Positions 1 to 6,358 of a stretch of 6,393 bases of DNA are shown here, in pieces. The stretch spans positions 1-6,393 of the forward strand of contig JAPLEC010000196.1 in NCBI GenBank assembly GCA_026391515.1, given 5' to 3'. A program made the position numbers and the translations under genes. The notes below the pieces were generated by a model, which made no database searches, was not told where the DNA came from, and saw only the letters and a program-made list of their open reading frames with translations. This DNA is from Bacteroidia bacterium. GTDB lineage: Bacteria > Bacteroidota > Bacteroidia > Bacteroidales > VadinHA17. Numbering within the stretch: the first letter of the stretch is position 1; each line of letters begins with the position of its first letter.

Positions 1-1177
1 GGTTTTTTGTAGATATGTGCTTCGCCCGATTGTGGATTCATTTTATAAATTGTGAATGGAGTTGTATAATTTGTGAAAGAATAGTAGATATCCTTATCTT
101 CCTTCTTTCCTCCGAAGCCATATGCACTGCCGATACCGGGAAGAGCTATCTCTCTGATCAGATTGCCTTTATTATCAAATTGTTTTACTTTAGAGATAGC
201 ATCAACCAGATAGTTAGCGAAAAAATAACCGGATCCGGTTGAAGGCTGGAGTACATTCTCTGTTTCAGGAATGAAATCAGTCCAGTTCTCAACTCCCGGC
301 TTTTCAGCATCCACGGTAACAATTTTTGTGTTAGGTGCATTCAGATTGGTGACAATAAAAAGTTTAGAGCCGTCATTATCAATAATATAATGGTCGTTAT
401 CAAAATTTCCGACAACTGTCTGAAAATCAGCTATCTTCTGACAAGATTATCGCCGAAAACTACCTTATCTTCTGATTGCTTTGTTCCAATTTTGTGATAG
501 TATAGCTTATGGTGGTCGGTTTTGGCCGATAATTCACTTCCTTTTGGCTTATCATAGGTTGAATAATAGTAACCTTCATTGCCCTGCCATGCAATTCCTG
601 TGAATTTAAGATCAGCAAGAGTATCACCGATTATCCCTTTTGTAACAGCATCCATTGTAATCACTTTGCGCCAATCGGACCCTCCCTCGGAAATAGAATA
701 AGCAACTTTGCTCCCATCTTTTGAAAATCCCATCTCCCCCAGAGATGTTGTACCATCGGCCGAGAAGGTATTAGGATCAATAAACAGCTCCGGCTCTCCG
801 CCCTTTTTCTGGCGATAATAGACAGACTGATTCTGGAGTCCGTTATTTTTTGAGAAGTATGTGTAATCGCCCTCATTAAAAGGCATTCCAAATTTTTCAT
901 AATTCCACATTTTTGTCAGACGCTCTTTGATCTGTTCCCTGTAAGGTATCTTTTCAAGATATCCGAAAGTGACACCGTTTTGTTCTTTAACCCATGCTGC
1001 AGTTTCATCTGACATATCATCCTCCAGCCATCTGTAAGGATCAGCTACCGGTGTTCCAAAAATGGTGTCAACAACATTACCCTTTTTAGTAACCGGGTAA
1101 TTAATTTTATTATAAGAATCACTGCCGCAGCTTGTTAATATAACGGTTGCTGCAATAAAAGAAAGTAGACTTTTCAT
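1..1177 (-). pseudogene. Prolyl oligopeptidase (S9A) lipoprotein, disrupted by internal deletion and frameshift; 3' end outside window
   Basis: Serine peptidase family S9A, cleaving short peptides after proline; a lipoprotein at the cell envelope. From the ATG at 1177 the product opens with a lipoprotein signal ending in the lipobox LTSC (Cys17). It continues with the S9A N-terminal segment (DPYRWLEDD at 47-55, WNYEK at 91-95) and the beta-propeller (TYFSKNNGLQNQSVYYR, YSISEGGSDW), then stops at TAG 431-433 just after residues VRR. Homology resumes in the -1 frame from codon 429-431 (ADFQTVVGNFD ... LFIVTNLNAPN ... YFFANYLVDAISKV ... YYSFTNYTTPFT) and stays open to base 1. Compared with the Elizabethkingia (Flavobacterium) meningosepticum enzyme as I recall it, about 33 propeller residues between RRY and the next strand are missing at the junction. 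The catalytic Ser-Asp-His domain lies outside the window. A longer ATG at 1246 would overlap the upstream stop, but it would bury the signal peptide, so 1177 is preferred. Family assignment is near certain; whether the lesion is biological is not. Confidence 0.85.
429..434 (-). other. Deletion/frameshift junction in the prolyl oligopeptidase gene
   Basis: On the minus strand the sequence AGAAGATAGCTGATTTTC switches homology from the frame reading R-R-stop to the frame reading A-D-F, the two sharing the G at 431. In relatives RRY is followed by about 33 residues of propeller (consensus of the kind YVTDDxRYLVVSA ... NELYIKDL) before the equivalent of ADFQTVV. A loss of 3n+1 bases beginning inside the Tyr codon would produce exactly this junction. 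There is no slippery heptamer here, and a programmed shift could not restore the missing residues. The comparison to relatives is from memory. Confidence 0.65.
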
Positions 1178-1238
1178 ATTTTTCTGTTTATGAAGATGAA
1201 AATTCAAATTGATTTTTAAATAGCACCTGATATCAAAG

Positions 1239-1994
1239 TTAGTCATTATGTTTAAAAATCCTGCTGCCAGTGAAAAATTTCAAATTCTCCTGTATGATAA
1301 GGGCTATCATCTTCTGTCCATCTGCGTTTAAATGGACTCCGTCGGTAGTCAGGTTTTTGAAAACAGGAGACAGGATCTGACATGTATTGATGAAATAAAC
1401 ATTTTCCTCTCTTGCTATTCTTGCCAGCTGTTCATTCAGTTTTGTGACACGTTCCATCCCACCTTTATATTTTTCTTCCAGCATCTCATCAGGGCCGAAA
1501 GGAGGAGGTGACACAATGAAAATTACAGGTTTGCTTTTATTGAGTTTCGATTTAAGCTTTATTTCCTGAATAAGCTTCCTCATATTTTCCGGTACAAACG
1601 AAAGAGAATCTTTAAAAACAGCTTTACAATCATTTGTACCAAGCATGAGGATGATCATATCTATTCTTCCAAGCTTGCTGCAGGCTTTTTCCATGTAGCT
1701 CCCGATATTCGAAAGTGTATTGAGAGAGGTACGGCCGTTGTTATTGAAACCTATTGTGTTTCCTGAGATTGAAATATTGAAAATAGTATCATTAGATCTG
1801 ATCTTTTTCAGCTGGTTCACCCAGCCAGAGGGAAGAGCCCCGTTTGAATCGCCCAGGGTAAAAATTTTCAAAGGTTTTTCTTTTGCTTGTTTGGTTTTGT
1901 CCTGTTCATTTATAAGTGTAGCTTTTACACTTATTCCAGCTGATAAGCCAGTTAAAATCAACAATATCAAGAGTTTAGGGAAAAGAATTTTCAT
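1239..1994 (-). CDS. Exported SGNH/GDSL-family hydrolase (esterase/lipase type)
   Basis: A 251-residue serine hydrolase of the SGNH (GDSL-like lipase/acylhydrolase) fold. Residues 1 to about 25 form a Lys-led hydrophobic signal peptide, so the enzyme should act in the periplasm or outside. All four SGNH blocks are present: block I FTLGDSNGA with nucleophile Ser50; block II ISGN with oxyanion Gly78; block III LGTND with Asn121; and block V DGVHLN with Asp218 and His221. The usual GDSL motif reads GDSN here. The substrate cannot be read from sequence; carbohydrate O-acetyl, phospholipid or other ester cleavage are all possible. The gene begins 11 bp after the HAD phosphatase stop, and its stop lies 61 bp before the peptidase start, consistent with one transcript. 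The gene is intact and all catalytic positions are kept. Confidence 0.9.
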   Translation of the reverse strand: MKILFPKLLILLILTGLSAGISVKATLINEQDKTKQAKEKPLKIFTLGDSNGALPSGWVNQLKKIRSNDTIFNISISGNTIGFNNNGRTSLNTLSNIGSYMEKACSKLGRIDMIILMLGTNDCKAVFKDSLSFVPENMRKLIQEIKLKSKLNKSKPVIFIVSPPPFGPDEMLEEKYKGGMERVTKLNEQLARIAREENVYFINTCQILSPVFKNLTTDGVHLNADGQKMIALIIQENLKFFTGSRIFKHND

Positions 1995-2004
1995 ATAATT
2001 TTTC

Positions 2005-2694
2005 TTACGTCCAATAATTAATTCTCCAGCCGTTTCTCCTTGCTATCCTCAAAAGTTTTCTGTCAGGATTTACGCAGACAGGGTTACCGACTATACTTAA
2101 TGCAGGCAGATCAGAAATTGAATCGCCATAGTACCAGGTTTTATCCAGAGCATTGTTATTTTTTTCACAATACTCTTTAAGCCTCACAACTTTCTCTTTT
2201 CCAAAACAAACAGGTCCGGCAGTTCGTCCTGTACAACTGCCGTTTATTACTTCAAGATCTGAACAGATTATATCGTCTATTTCAAGGTAAGCCGCTATTT
2301 CCCTGCAAATGGGGACAAGCGATGATGAGAGTATCACCACTTTTGCATTTTTCTCCTTATGGAATTTAATTTCGGGTTTTACTTCAGGGTGAACTGATGG
2401 CAAAAGCGTCTCATTGACTACATCCGAGCACAGGCTGGCAAGAATATTTTCTGGTATGCCTTTAACCCATCGGACCATCTTATCAATAAGTTTAAGGGGA
2501 TCCATCAGCTTCAGCCTATGCACAATCGAAACATATAATGCATTTACCAGATCGAAGCCGGACATCAGTTTCTTTCTGTAGGCAGCTTTAGCAAGAGCCC
2601 TGCCGCTGACAGCTTTTGTTATTGTCCGGTCGAGATCGAAAAAAACTATGTAATTCTTGCTAATGCTGTTATTTTTTGAAGAAATGTTTTCCAT
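2005..2694 (-). CDS. HAD-IB family phosphatase (SerB/PgpC-like)
   Basis: A 229-residue HAD-superfamily hydrolase of subfamily IB, predicted cytoplasmic. Motif I is FFDLDRT, with nucleophile Asp20 and acid/base Asp22. A helical cap (about residues 30-105) follows, typical of subfamily I. Motif II is the serine of ILSSS (about 122-125), the conserved lysine is in GKEK (166 or 168), and motif III is YYGDSISDLPAL (Asp191, Asp195). HAD-IB members include phosphoserine phosphatase and the phosphatidylglycerophosphate phosphatase PgpC, and HAD-IB domains are fused to PlsC-type acyltransferases in some bacteria. Lying two genes from plsC and overlapping a lipid kinase gene, it more likely acts on a phospholipid intermediate (PGP, PA or lyso-PA) than on phosphoserine; that is inference. 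No other Met precedes motif I, so the start at 2694, inside the kinase gene, is well supported and suggests translational coupling. Confidence 0.88.
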   Translation of the reverse strand: MENISSKNNSISKNYIVFFDLDRTITKAVSGRALAKAAYRKKLMSGFDLVNALYVSIVHRLKLMDPLKLIDKMVRWVKGIPENILASLCSDVVNETLLPSVHPEVKPEIKFHKEKNAKVVILSSSLVPICREIAAYLEIDDIICSDLEVINGSCTGRTAGPVCFGKEKVVRLKEYCEKNNNALDKTWYYGDSISDLPALSIVGNPVCVNPDRKLLRIARRNGWRINYWT

Positions 2695-3598
2695 CCGGAT
2701 TATATATAATATTGACGGCTTCGGGAAGAATTTTTATGTTGAATTTTTTTGCAAAATTCATTTCTCCGTCAACATGGTAGGGAACCTTTTCGGTAAATTC
2801 AATATTAACAGCCTGAGTCTGGAAATAATTAACCTTTTTGTCTTTAATATGTTCTCCTTTAGGAACCTGAAGAAATAACTTGAATCTCTGAAACAGATTT
2901 AATCTTTTGATTGAACATACATCCAGCAGGCCGTCATTAGCGATAGCTTTCGGGGTAAGAAAATATTTTCCTGCAAATCTTCTGCCGATAGAAACTGTAT
3001 TCATGAAGCAATCGGTTTCATGTTGGCTACCTTCGCTCAGAACTACCATTCTTTTTTCCCTGAAAAACAGGAGAGTCTTTATTATTTGCCAAAAATACTT
3101 GGAGACTTCTCCTTCTTTTACAGTCCCATCTTCGTTATAGTTTTCAGCAGCGACCTCAGCGTCAAATCCAAGACCCATACCGTTAAGGAAAATCATATCA
3201 TTGACTACTCCGACATCCATTGCAATTATCTTCTTACTGAAAAATGTTTCCCATTCTTTTTCCCCGTAGCGATTTGGAAATCCGAGAATCTGGATAAAAT
3301 CGTTACCGGTACCTGCAGGAATTATCCCAATCACCACATTCTTGTTATTGATAAGGGGTCTGGCTGCTTCATTGAGTGTTCCATCGCCGCCCACACTGAT
3401 AATATATTTGAATCCCTTCTCGGAATACATTTTGGAGAGTTCAGCAGCATGTCCGATCCGTTCAGTGAGAACGATTTCACCATCTATATTATATTTACTG
3501 ATCATTTTCTCAATTTCAGGAACTAATGTTTTTGCGAAACCGTTCCCGGCTATCGGATTGACGATAAAAATCCATTTTTCTGATTTATCTTCTGCCAT
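2669..3598 (-). CDS. Diacylglycerol kinase-family lipid kinase (DagK/YegS-like)
   Basis: A 309-residue soluble lipid kinase with a complete diacylglycerol kinase catalytic domain. The N-terminal strand carries FIVNPIAGNG (11-20). The nucleotide-binding glycine motif is VGGDGTLNEAA (69-79), followed by GIIPAGTGNDF (91-101). The C-terminal lobe keeps NDGLLDV (221-227) and VDGEM (276-280), as in DgkB and YegS. Expected reaction: ATP-dependent phosphorylation of diacylglycerol to phosphatidic acid, recycling it into phospholipid synthesis at the inner face of the membrane. Other lipid acceptors are possible, because the family also includes phosphatidylglycerol, sphingosine and undecaprenol-like kinases. 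Length is normal for the family. Its last 26 bp overlap the HAD phosphatase start. The 52-bp CACnAAGG element lies directly upstream, ending about 10 bp before the ATG, so it falls in the leader or promoter of this gene. Confidence 0.9.
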   Translation of the reverse strand: MAEDKSEKWIFIVNPIAGNGFAKTLVPEIEKMISKYNIDGEIVLTERIGHAAELSKMYSEKGFKYIISVGGDGTLNEAARPLINNKNVVIGIIPAGTGNDFIQILGFPNRYGEKEWETFFSKKIIAMDVGVVNDMIFLNGMGLGFDAEVAAENYNEDGTVKEGEVSKYFWQIIKTLLFFREKRMVVLSEGSQHETDCFMNTVSIGRRFAGKYFLTPKAIANDGLLDVCSIKRLNLFQRFKLFLQVPKGEHIKDKKVNYFQTQAVNIEFTEKVPYHVDGEMNFAKKFNIKILPEAVNIIYNPDGKHFFKK

Positions 3599-3608
3599 GT
3601 TGTGATAC

Positions 3609-3660
3609 TTTAAACCTTCGTGTTCCTTTGTGATAACCTTTGTGTCCTTAGTGGTTAAAA
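3609..3660. repeat. 52-bp intergenic element with four CACnAAGG octamers and inverted ends
   Basis: On the plus strand CCTTnGTG occurs at 3615-3622, 3625-3632, 3637-3644 and 3646-3653 (n = C, T, T, A), that is CACnAAGG four times on the minus strand at spacings of 9-12 bp. The same stretch can be read as two adjacent imperfect copies, AACCTTCGTGTTCCTTTGTGAT (3613-3634, 22 bp) and a 21-bp version (3635-3655). The ends form an imperfect inverted repeat: TTTAAACC at 3609-3616 against GGTTAAAA at 3653-3660 (7 of 8 match). It fills most of the gap between plsC and the kinase gene. I recall similar CACAAAGGACACAAAGG-type strings as dispersed intergenic repeats in environmental genomes, but cannot verify that here. 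No coding potential is seen. Confidence 0.6.
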
Positions 3661-3669
3661 TTTTTTATT

Positions 3670-4425
3670 TTAAATGCTAACCAAGGAATTCTGTTGGACA
3701 TAATTCTCAATATATGCTGATTCAATCACAGTTTTAACTGTATCGATAATATCCTCATCGCTTTTATTTATGAGCTCTTCCCTTGGAATAGGCTTATGAA
3801 TTATCACATCCAGCTTGCAACCAAAATTGATGTAGAACCGGTTTTTAGGTTTAAGATCATAAAAGCCATTTAAAGTAACCGGAAGAATCCCTATCTCTCT
3901 TGACCGGAACAGATAAATGAATCCCCTGTAGAAAGGATTTATCTTGCCATTGAGGGTTCTTGTTCCTTCAGGAAATATTGCAACCGACTGATCCTTTGCT
4001 TTTTCCACAAGCTGCTCAAGCATATGACGGGTATTTCTTATAGTAGGCTCTTTATATGGAATATAATCAGTAAGCTTAAGAAAGCGGCTGAAAATCGGAA
4101 CCTTAAGAAGCCGTTCATGTCCAAACCAGGATATTTCAGGATAAAAAGACTCGATAGCAATTATGTCAAAAAGACTTGCATGATTTGCAAGTAGTATATA
4201 TTTTTCTTTCTTATCCAGATTTTCTTTCCCATGAATCCGCAGGTTTTTACCCATTACCAGAAAAACAGATTTAGCCCAGACTTGCGTCATAAATTGAACA
4301 GGCCGTTTAAGATGCAGCCATGTCATTGGGATTACAATGAGTACTCCTATAGCAGTGTATATATACAGTAGCCCGAAAACAGGAATGGTCAGTAGTATAT
4401 AAATACTCGAAAAGATCATCTGCAC
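3670..4425 (-). CDS. plsC: 1-acyl-sn-glycerol-3-phosphate acyltransferase (PlsC family)
   Basis: Transfers an acyl chain to lysophosphatidic acid to make phosphatidic acid at the cytoplasmic face of the inner membrane. The 251-residue length fits PlsC. Residues about 5-36 are strongly hydrophobic and would anchor the protein. The acyltransferase motifs are in order: block I NHASLFD, catalytic His82 and Asp87 (HX4D); block II around GHERLLKVPIFSRFL (102-116); block III FPEGTRTLNG (151-160), glycerol-3-phosphate binding; and block IV LPVTLNG (181-187). The C-terminal KPIPREEL segment is also typical. It heads the tight gene run that continues with the lipid kinase 71 bp downstream. The 74-bp gap before it, after the TolB-like gene, is very A/T-rich on the minus strand (an A-tract about 20-35 bp before the start) and could hold a promoter, but no convincing consensus is present. 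No damage is seen. Related acyltransferases can use other lysolipids, including the acyl chain of ornithine-type lipids. Confidence 0.92.
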   Translation of the reverse strand: MQMIFSSIYILLTIPVFGLLYIYTAIGVLIVIPMTWLHLKRPVQFMTQVWAKSVFLVMGKNLRIHGKENLDKKEKYILLANHASLFDIIAIESFYPEISWFGHERLLKVPIFSRFLKLTDYIPYKEPTIRNTRHMLEQLVEKAKDQSVAIFPEGTRTLNGKINPFYRGFIYLFRSREIGILPVTLNGFYDLKPKNRFYINFGCKLDVIIHKPIPREELINKSDEDIIDTVKTVIESAYIENYVQQNSLVSI

Positions 4426-4499
4426 TGATTTTCTGAAGGCAAAGTAAACGTTTTTTTTTATTTTTTATAACCTTCCTGATTATTATAACATTTTAAAGG

Positions 4500-6035
4500 C
4501 TATTTACCTGAATTACTGACAAATGCAATCTGTTTGCTGTCAGAAGCCCAGGAAGGGACATTAATGGTTCCCTGTCCGCCGTACAAATATGCAATAACCT
4601 CCGGTTGTCCGCCTGTTACCGGCATCAGCCTGAGTATAACCCGTTTATATGAAGGATGAGAATTCGGTTCGACTTCAGGAGGAAAAGAAATAAAAACTAT
4701 CCATTTTCCGTCAGGAGATACATGTGGAAACCAGTCATTGTATTTTTCAGATGTAAGCTCCTCTCTTTCTGATCCATCCGGTTTCATCCGCCAGATGTGC
4801 ATTACTCCTGAATGACTTCCATTATAATAAATGTATTTACCGTCGGGAGAAAACTCACATCCATCAACATGTTCACCTTTTTTTATGTCAGTCAGGGAGA
4901 CCTCTTTTCCACCCTTTATTGAGTTTTTGTATATATTATATATAGGTATGTTGTTTCGCTGCGCTACATAAAGCACCTCCTTATTGTCAGGTGCCCAGCC
5001 ATGCCAGTAGGAGGGAGTGTTTTCAGTGATAATCTTTGGATTACCTCCTTTCAGAGGCAGGACATAGACTGTTGAGCCACCTCCGGGTAATCCTTCACGC
5101 TGATGACTGATAGCCAATAGTTTACCATTGAATGAAATACCGTGATCGTTATTATTTCTGTCAGCAAAACCTGTGTTAAGTTTATCAATATCTCCACCGA
5201 TTGCAGGGATGGTAAAAAGAGATCCGTCCATATTAAAAAGCAGCTTTTTACCATCAGGCATCCAGTTCGGAGCTTCAAATCTCCCGTCTTTCTTAAAAAT
5301 TATATGCCTCTTTCCGTCAAAAACATTAATTGTCTCAAGGCGACAACCGAGATAGCCATCTTTGCCCGGATTGTAATCATCGCTGACAGGTCTGTCGATC
5401 CGGACATTCCATATCCTTGCTTCTTCAGTGACATTGGGATCGTGAGAACATATAAAAAGGCCTGCAAGTACCTCATCAGCAAGATTATCCATTTCATGTG
5501 AACCAATTACTTCAAATGGTTCGCCAGAATGGGCTGCTCTCATAATTACTTTCTTTCCCTCCCTCTCAATCTGGATAATATTATAGTTAGAACCGGTTGC
5601 AAATATCTCATCTTCAGGATCTCTCATCGCCATTCCGGGTTTTGCTCTCCATTGCATCACTGTAAGACCGTCGCCATGCAGAACGGCTGAAATATGGAAC
5701 GCTTTTTCGTCAACAGATTCCCTTATCATCCAGCCAATTTTTCTGTGAGTGTTTGTCCCCTTGCCGACAAATTCAAAATTAGCTGTCAGCATGAAGTCAC
5801 CTTTAATTTTATTGTACAAGAAATAAAATTCATCTCTTTCGAACCAGATGTTGTAGCCTGAGCCTTTTATTGTATAGCATTGATCTGCTTCATTATAGAT
5901 AGCATAACCTTTGTTTTTTGGATTGCCGATATCGGCATTGTATTGAAAATCAACAATTTGCTGATTCTGAGCAGCACAAATATTATAAATATTGCTAAAA
6001 AGGAATAACAATAAATATTTCATAAGATCATTCAT
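4500..6035 (-). CDS. Exported TolB-like protein: LamG-like N-terminal domain plus six-blade PD40 propeller
   Basis: A 511-residue exported protein of unknown function. The signal peptide spans residues 1 to about 22, with cleavage likely after CAA. A second ATG at 6023 (MKYLLLFLF) gives a more classical signal and may be the true start. Residues about 25-215 form a beta-rich, concanavalin/LamG-like domain (SGYNIWFERDEFYFLY, GDFMLTANFEFVG, RKIGWMIRES, HGDGLTVMQWR, GLFICSHDP). From about 230 there are six PD40 (TolB/WD40-like) blades, each with a W/F-x-PDGK-like turn: NWMPDGKKLLF (257), ISFNGKLLAIS (300), GWAPDNKEVLYV (346), EFSPDGKYIYY (394), HVSPDGKWIVF (438) and SWASDSKQIAF (495). No catalytic motif is evident. 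Relatives in Bacteroidota are, as I recall, often labelled 'biopolymer transporter TolR' or 'TolB family', which overstates what is known; a glycan- or peptide-binding periplasmic role is a guess. Its promoter region carries a LacI-type palindrome. Confidence 0.88.
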   Translation of the reverse strand: MNDLMKYLLLFLFSNIYNICAAQNQQIVDFQYNADIGNPKNKGYAIYNEADQCYTIKGSGYNIWFERDEFYFLYNKIKGDFMLTANFEFVGKGTNTHRKIGWMIRESVDEKAFHISAVLHGDGLTVMQWRAKPGMAMRDPEDEIFATGSNYNIIQIEREGKKVIMRAAHSGEPFEVIGSHEMDNLADEVLAGLFICSHDPNVTEEARIWNVRIDRPVSDDYNPGKDGYLGCRLETINVFDGKRHIIFKKDGRFEAPNWMPDGKKLLFNMDGSLFTIPAIGGDIDKLNTGFADRNNNDHGISFNGKLLAISHQREGLPGGGSTVYVLPLKGGNPKIITENTPSYWHGWAPDNKEVLYVAQRNNIPIYNIYKNSIKGGKEVSLTDIKKGEHVDGCEFSPDGKYIYYNGSHSGVMHIWRMKPDGSEREELTSEKYNDWFPHVSPDGKWIVFISFPPEVEPNSHPSYKRVILRLMPVTGGQPEVIAYLYGGQGTINVPSWASDSKQIAFVSNSGK

Positions 6036-6099
6036 TTTCTTTTTCTTTCAATATGCTCTTTTGTTATAAAATTAATTATTATTGGTAATTAATTTTTTA

Positions 6100-6131
6100 A
6101 AAATTTAACTGCAATCGGTTGCAGATTCAAA
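6100..6131 (-). promoter_or_regulatory. Candidate Bacteroidota-type promoter of the TolB-like gene
   Basis: On the minus strand, TTTG at 6131-6128 (-33 element) is followed after 20 bp by TAAATTTT at 6107-6100. This matches the Bacteroidota -7 consensus TAnnTTTG at all defined positions except the last. Transcription would begin near 6093, giving a leader of roughly 55-60 nt before the ATG at 6035. AT-rich DNA makes chance matches common; the spacing and the palindrome filling the spacer are what raise confidence. Confidence 0.45.
6109..6124. promoter_or_regulatory. LacI-type operator palindrome
   Basis: CTGCAATCGGTTGCAG is an inverted repeat with 6-bp perfect arms (CTGCAA / TTGCAG) around TCGG, with a CG pair at the exact centre. 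This is the usual architecture of LacI/GalR-family operators (GCAAnCGnTTGC type). It stands out as a GC-richer island in AT-rich intergenic DNA and sits entirely between the -33 and -7 elements of the candidate promoter, where a bound repressor would block RNA polymerase. The cognate regulator is not in the window. It could instead be a small hairpin, but no adjacent U-tract supports a terminator. Confidence 0.5.
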
Positions 6132-6255
6132 TATTTATTTTTAATTTTGATAAGTGACCTGAACCTAACAATAAAAGCTGATTTGCAATTTCGATTATAG
6201 TACTTGAATATTAAATAGTTATGCCTATGTAATAAATAAAAATTCTGAAAATTAA

Positions 6256-6281
6256 ACAGGGAATGTGGCAACATCCCCTGT
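6256..6281. other. Stem-loop, possible terminator or leader structure
   Basis: ACAGGGAATGT (6256-6266) and ACATCCCCTGT (6271-6281) pair at 10 of 11 positions, with one A/C mismatch and a GGCA loop. On the minus strand the hairpin is followed by TTAATTTT, weakly terminator-like; on the plus strand the nearest T-run (TTAATTTTT) is about 10 nt downstream. If the plus-strand gene at 6359 is real, this lies about 80 bp upstream of it and might be a leader hairpin or regulator site. If instead a minus-strand gene ends to the right, it is a plausible terminator for that gene. Confidence 0.4.
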
Positions 6282-6358
6282 AATCAGAAGTTAATTTTTA
6301 TAGATGCGTATTGCACTACATCATGTTAATTATATTAAACCCTTAAACTTAGAAATCT

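Larger units (their letters stand above)
6036..6358. other. Intergenic region between divergent genes
   Basis: About 320 bp, strongly AT-rich, between the start of the TolB-like gene on the minus strand and a probable plus-strand gene start. It contains the candidate promoter and palindrome at 6100-6131 and the stem-loop at 6256-6281, listed separately. A 61-codon open stretch on the minus strand (6089-6274) has low-complexity Asn/Lys/Phe/Tyr-rich composition expected of AT-rich non-coding DNA and resembles no family I know. No tRNA or other structural RNA was recognised. Confidence 0.7.

Noticed and set aside
15..242. 75-codon open frame on the plus strand
   Set aside because: It is antisense to the downstream part of the prolyl oligopeptidase, whose minus-strand reading is clearly homologous.
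429..440. Programmed ribosomal frameshift as explanation of the peptidase frame change
   Set aside because: No slippery heptamer or downstream structure is seen, and a shift alone could not supply the roughly 33 propeller residues missing at the junction.
1234..1241. TAACTTTG as an internal promoter for the peptidase gene
   Set aside because: It fits TAnnTTTG, but no -33 TTTG lies at the right spacing, and such octamers are expected by chance in AT-rich DNA.
3020..3526. 168-codon open frame on the plus strand
   Set aside because: It lies wholly antisense to the intact lipid kinase gene, has low-complexity Phe/Ser/His-rich content and resembles no family.
3613..3655. CRISPR-like repeat array
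   Set aside because: The copies are adjacent, imperfect and 21-22 bp long, with no spacers of regular length and no cas genes.
4440..4447. TTACTTTG as a promoter -7 element for plsC
   Set aside because: It has one mismatch at a defined position of TAnnTTTG, no TTTG at the expected upstream distance, and would leave a very short leader.
4426..4499. Rho-independent terminator between the TolB-like gene and plsC
   Set aside because: The TTATAA...TTATAA arms are AT-only, and the minus-strand transcript continues into an A-tract, not a U-tract.
5142..5501. 119-codon open frame on the plus strand
   Set aside because: It is antisense to the well-conserved propeller region of the TolB-like gene; treated as a shadow.
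6089..6274. 61-codon open frame on the minus strand upstream of the TolB-like gene
   Set aside because: Its composition is that of translated AT-rich intergenic DNA, and it spans the promoter, operator and much of the stem-loop.
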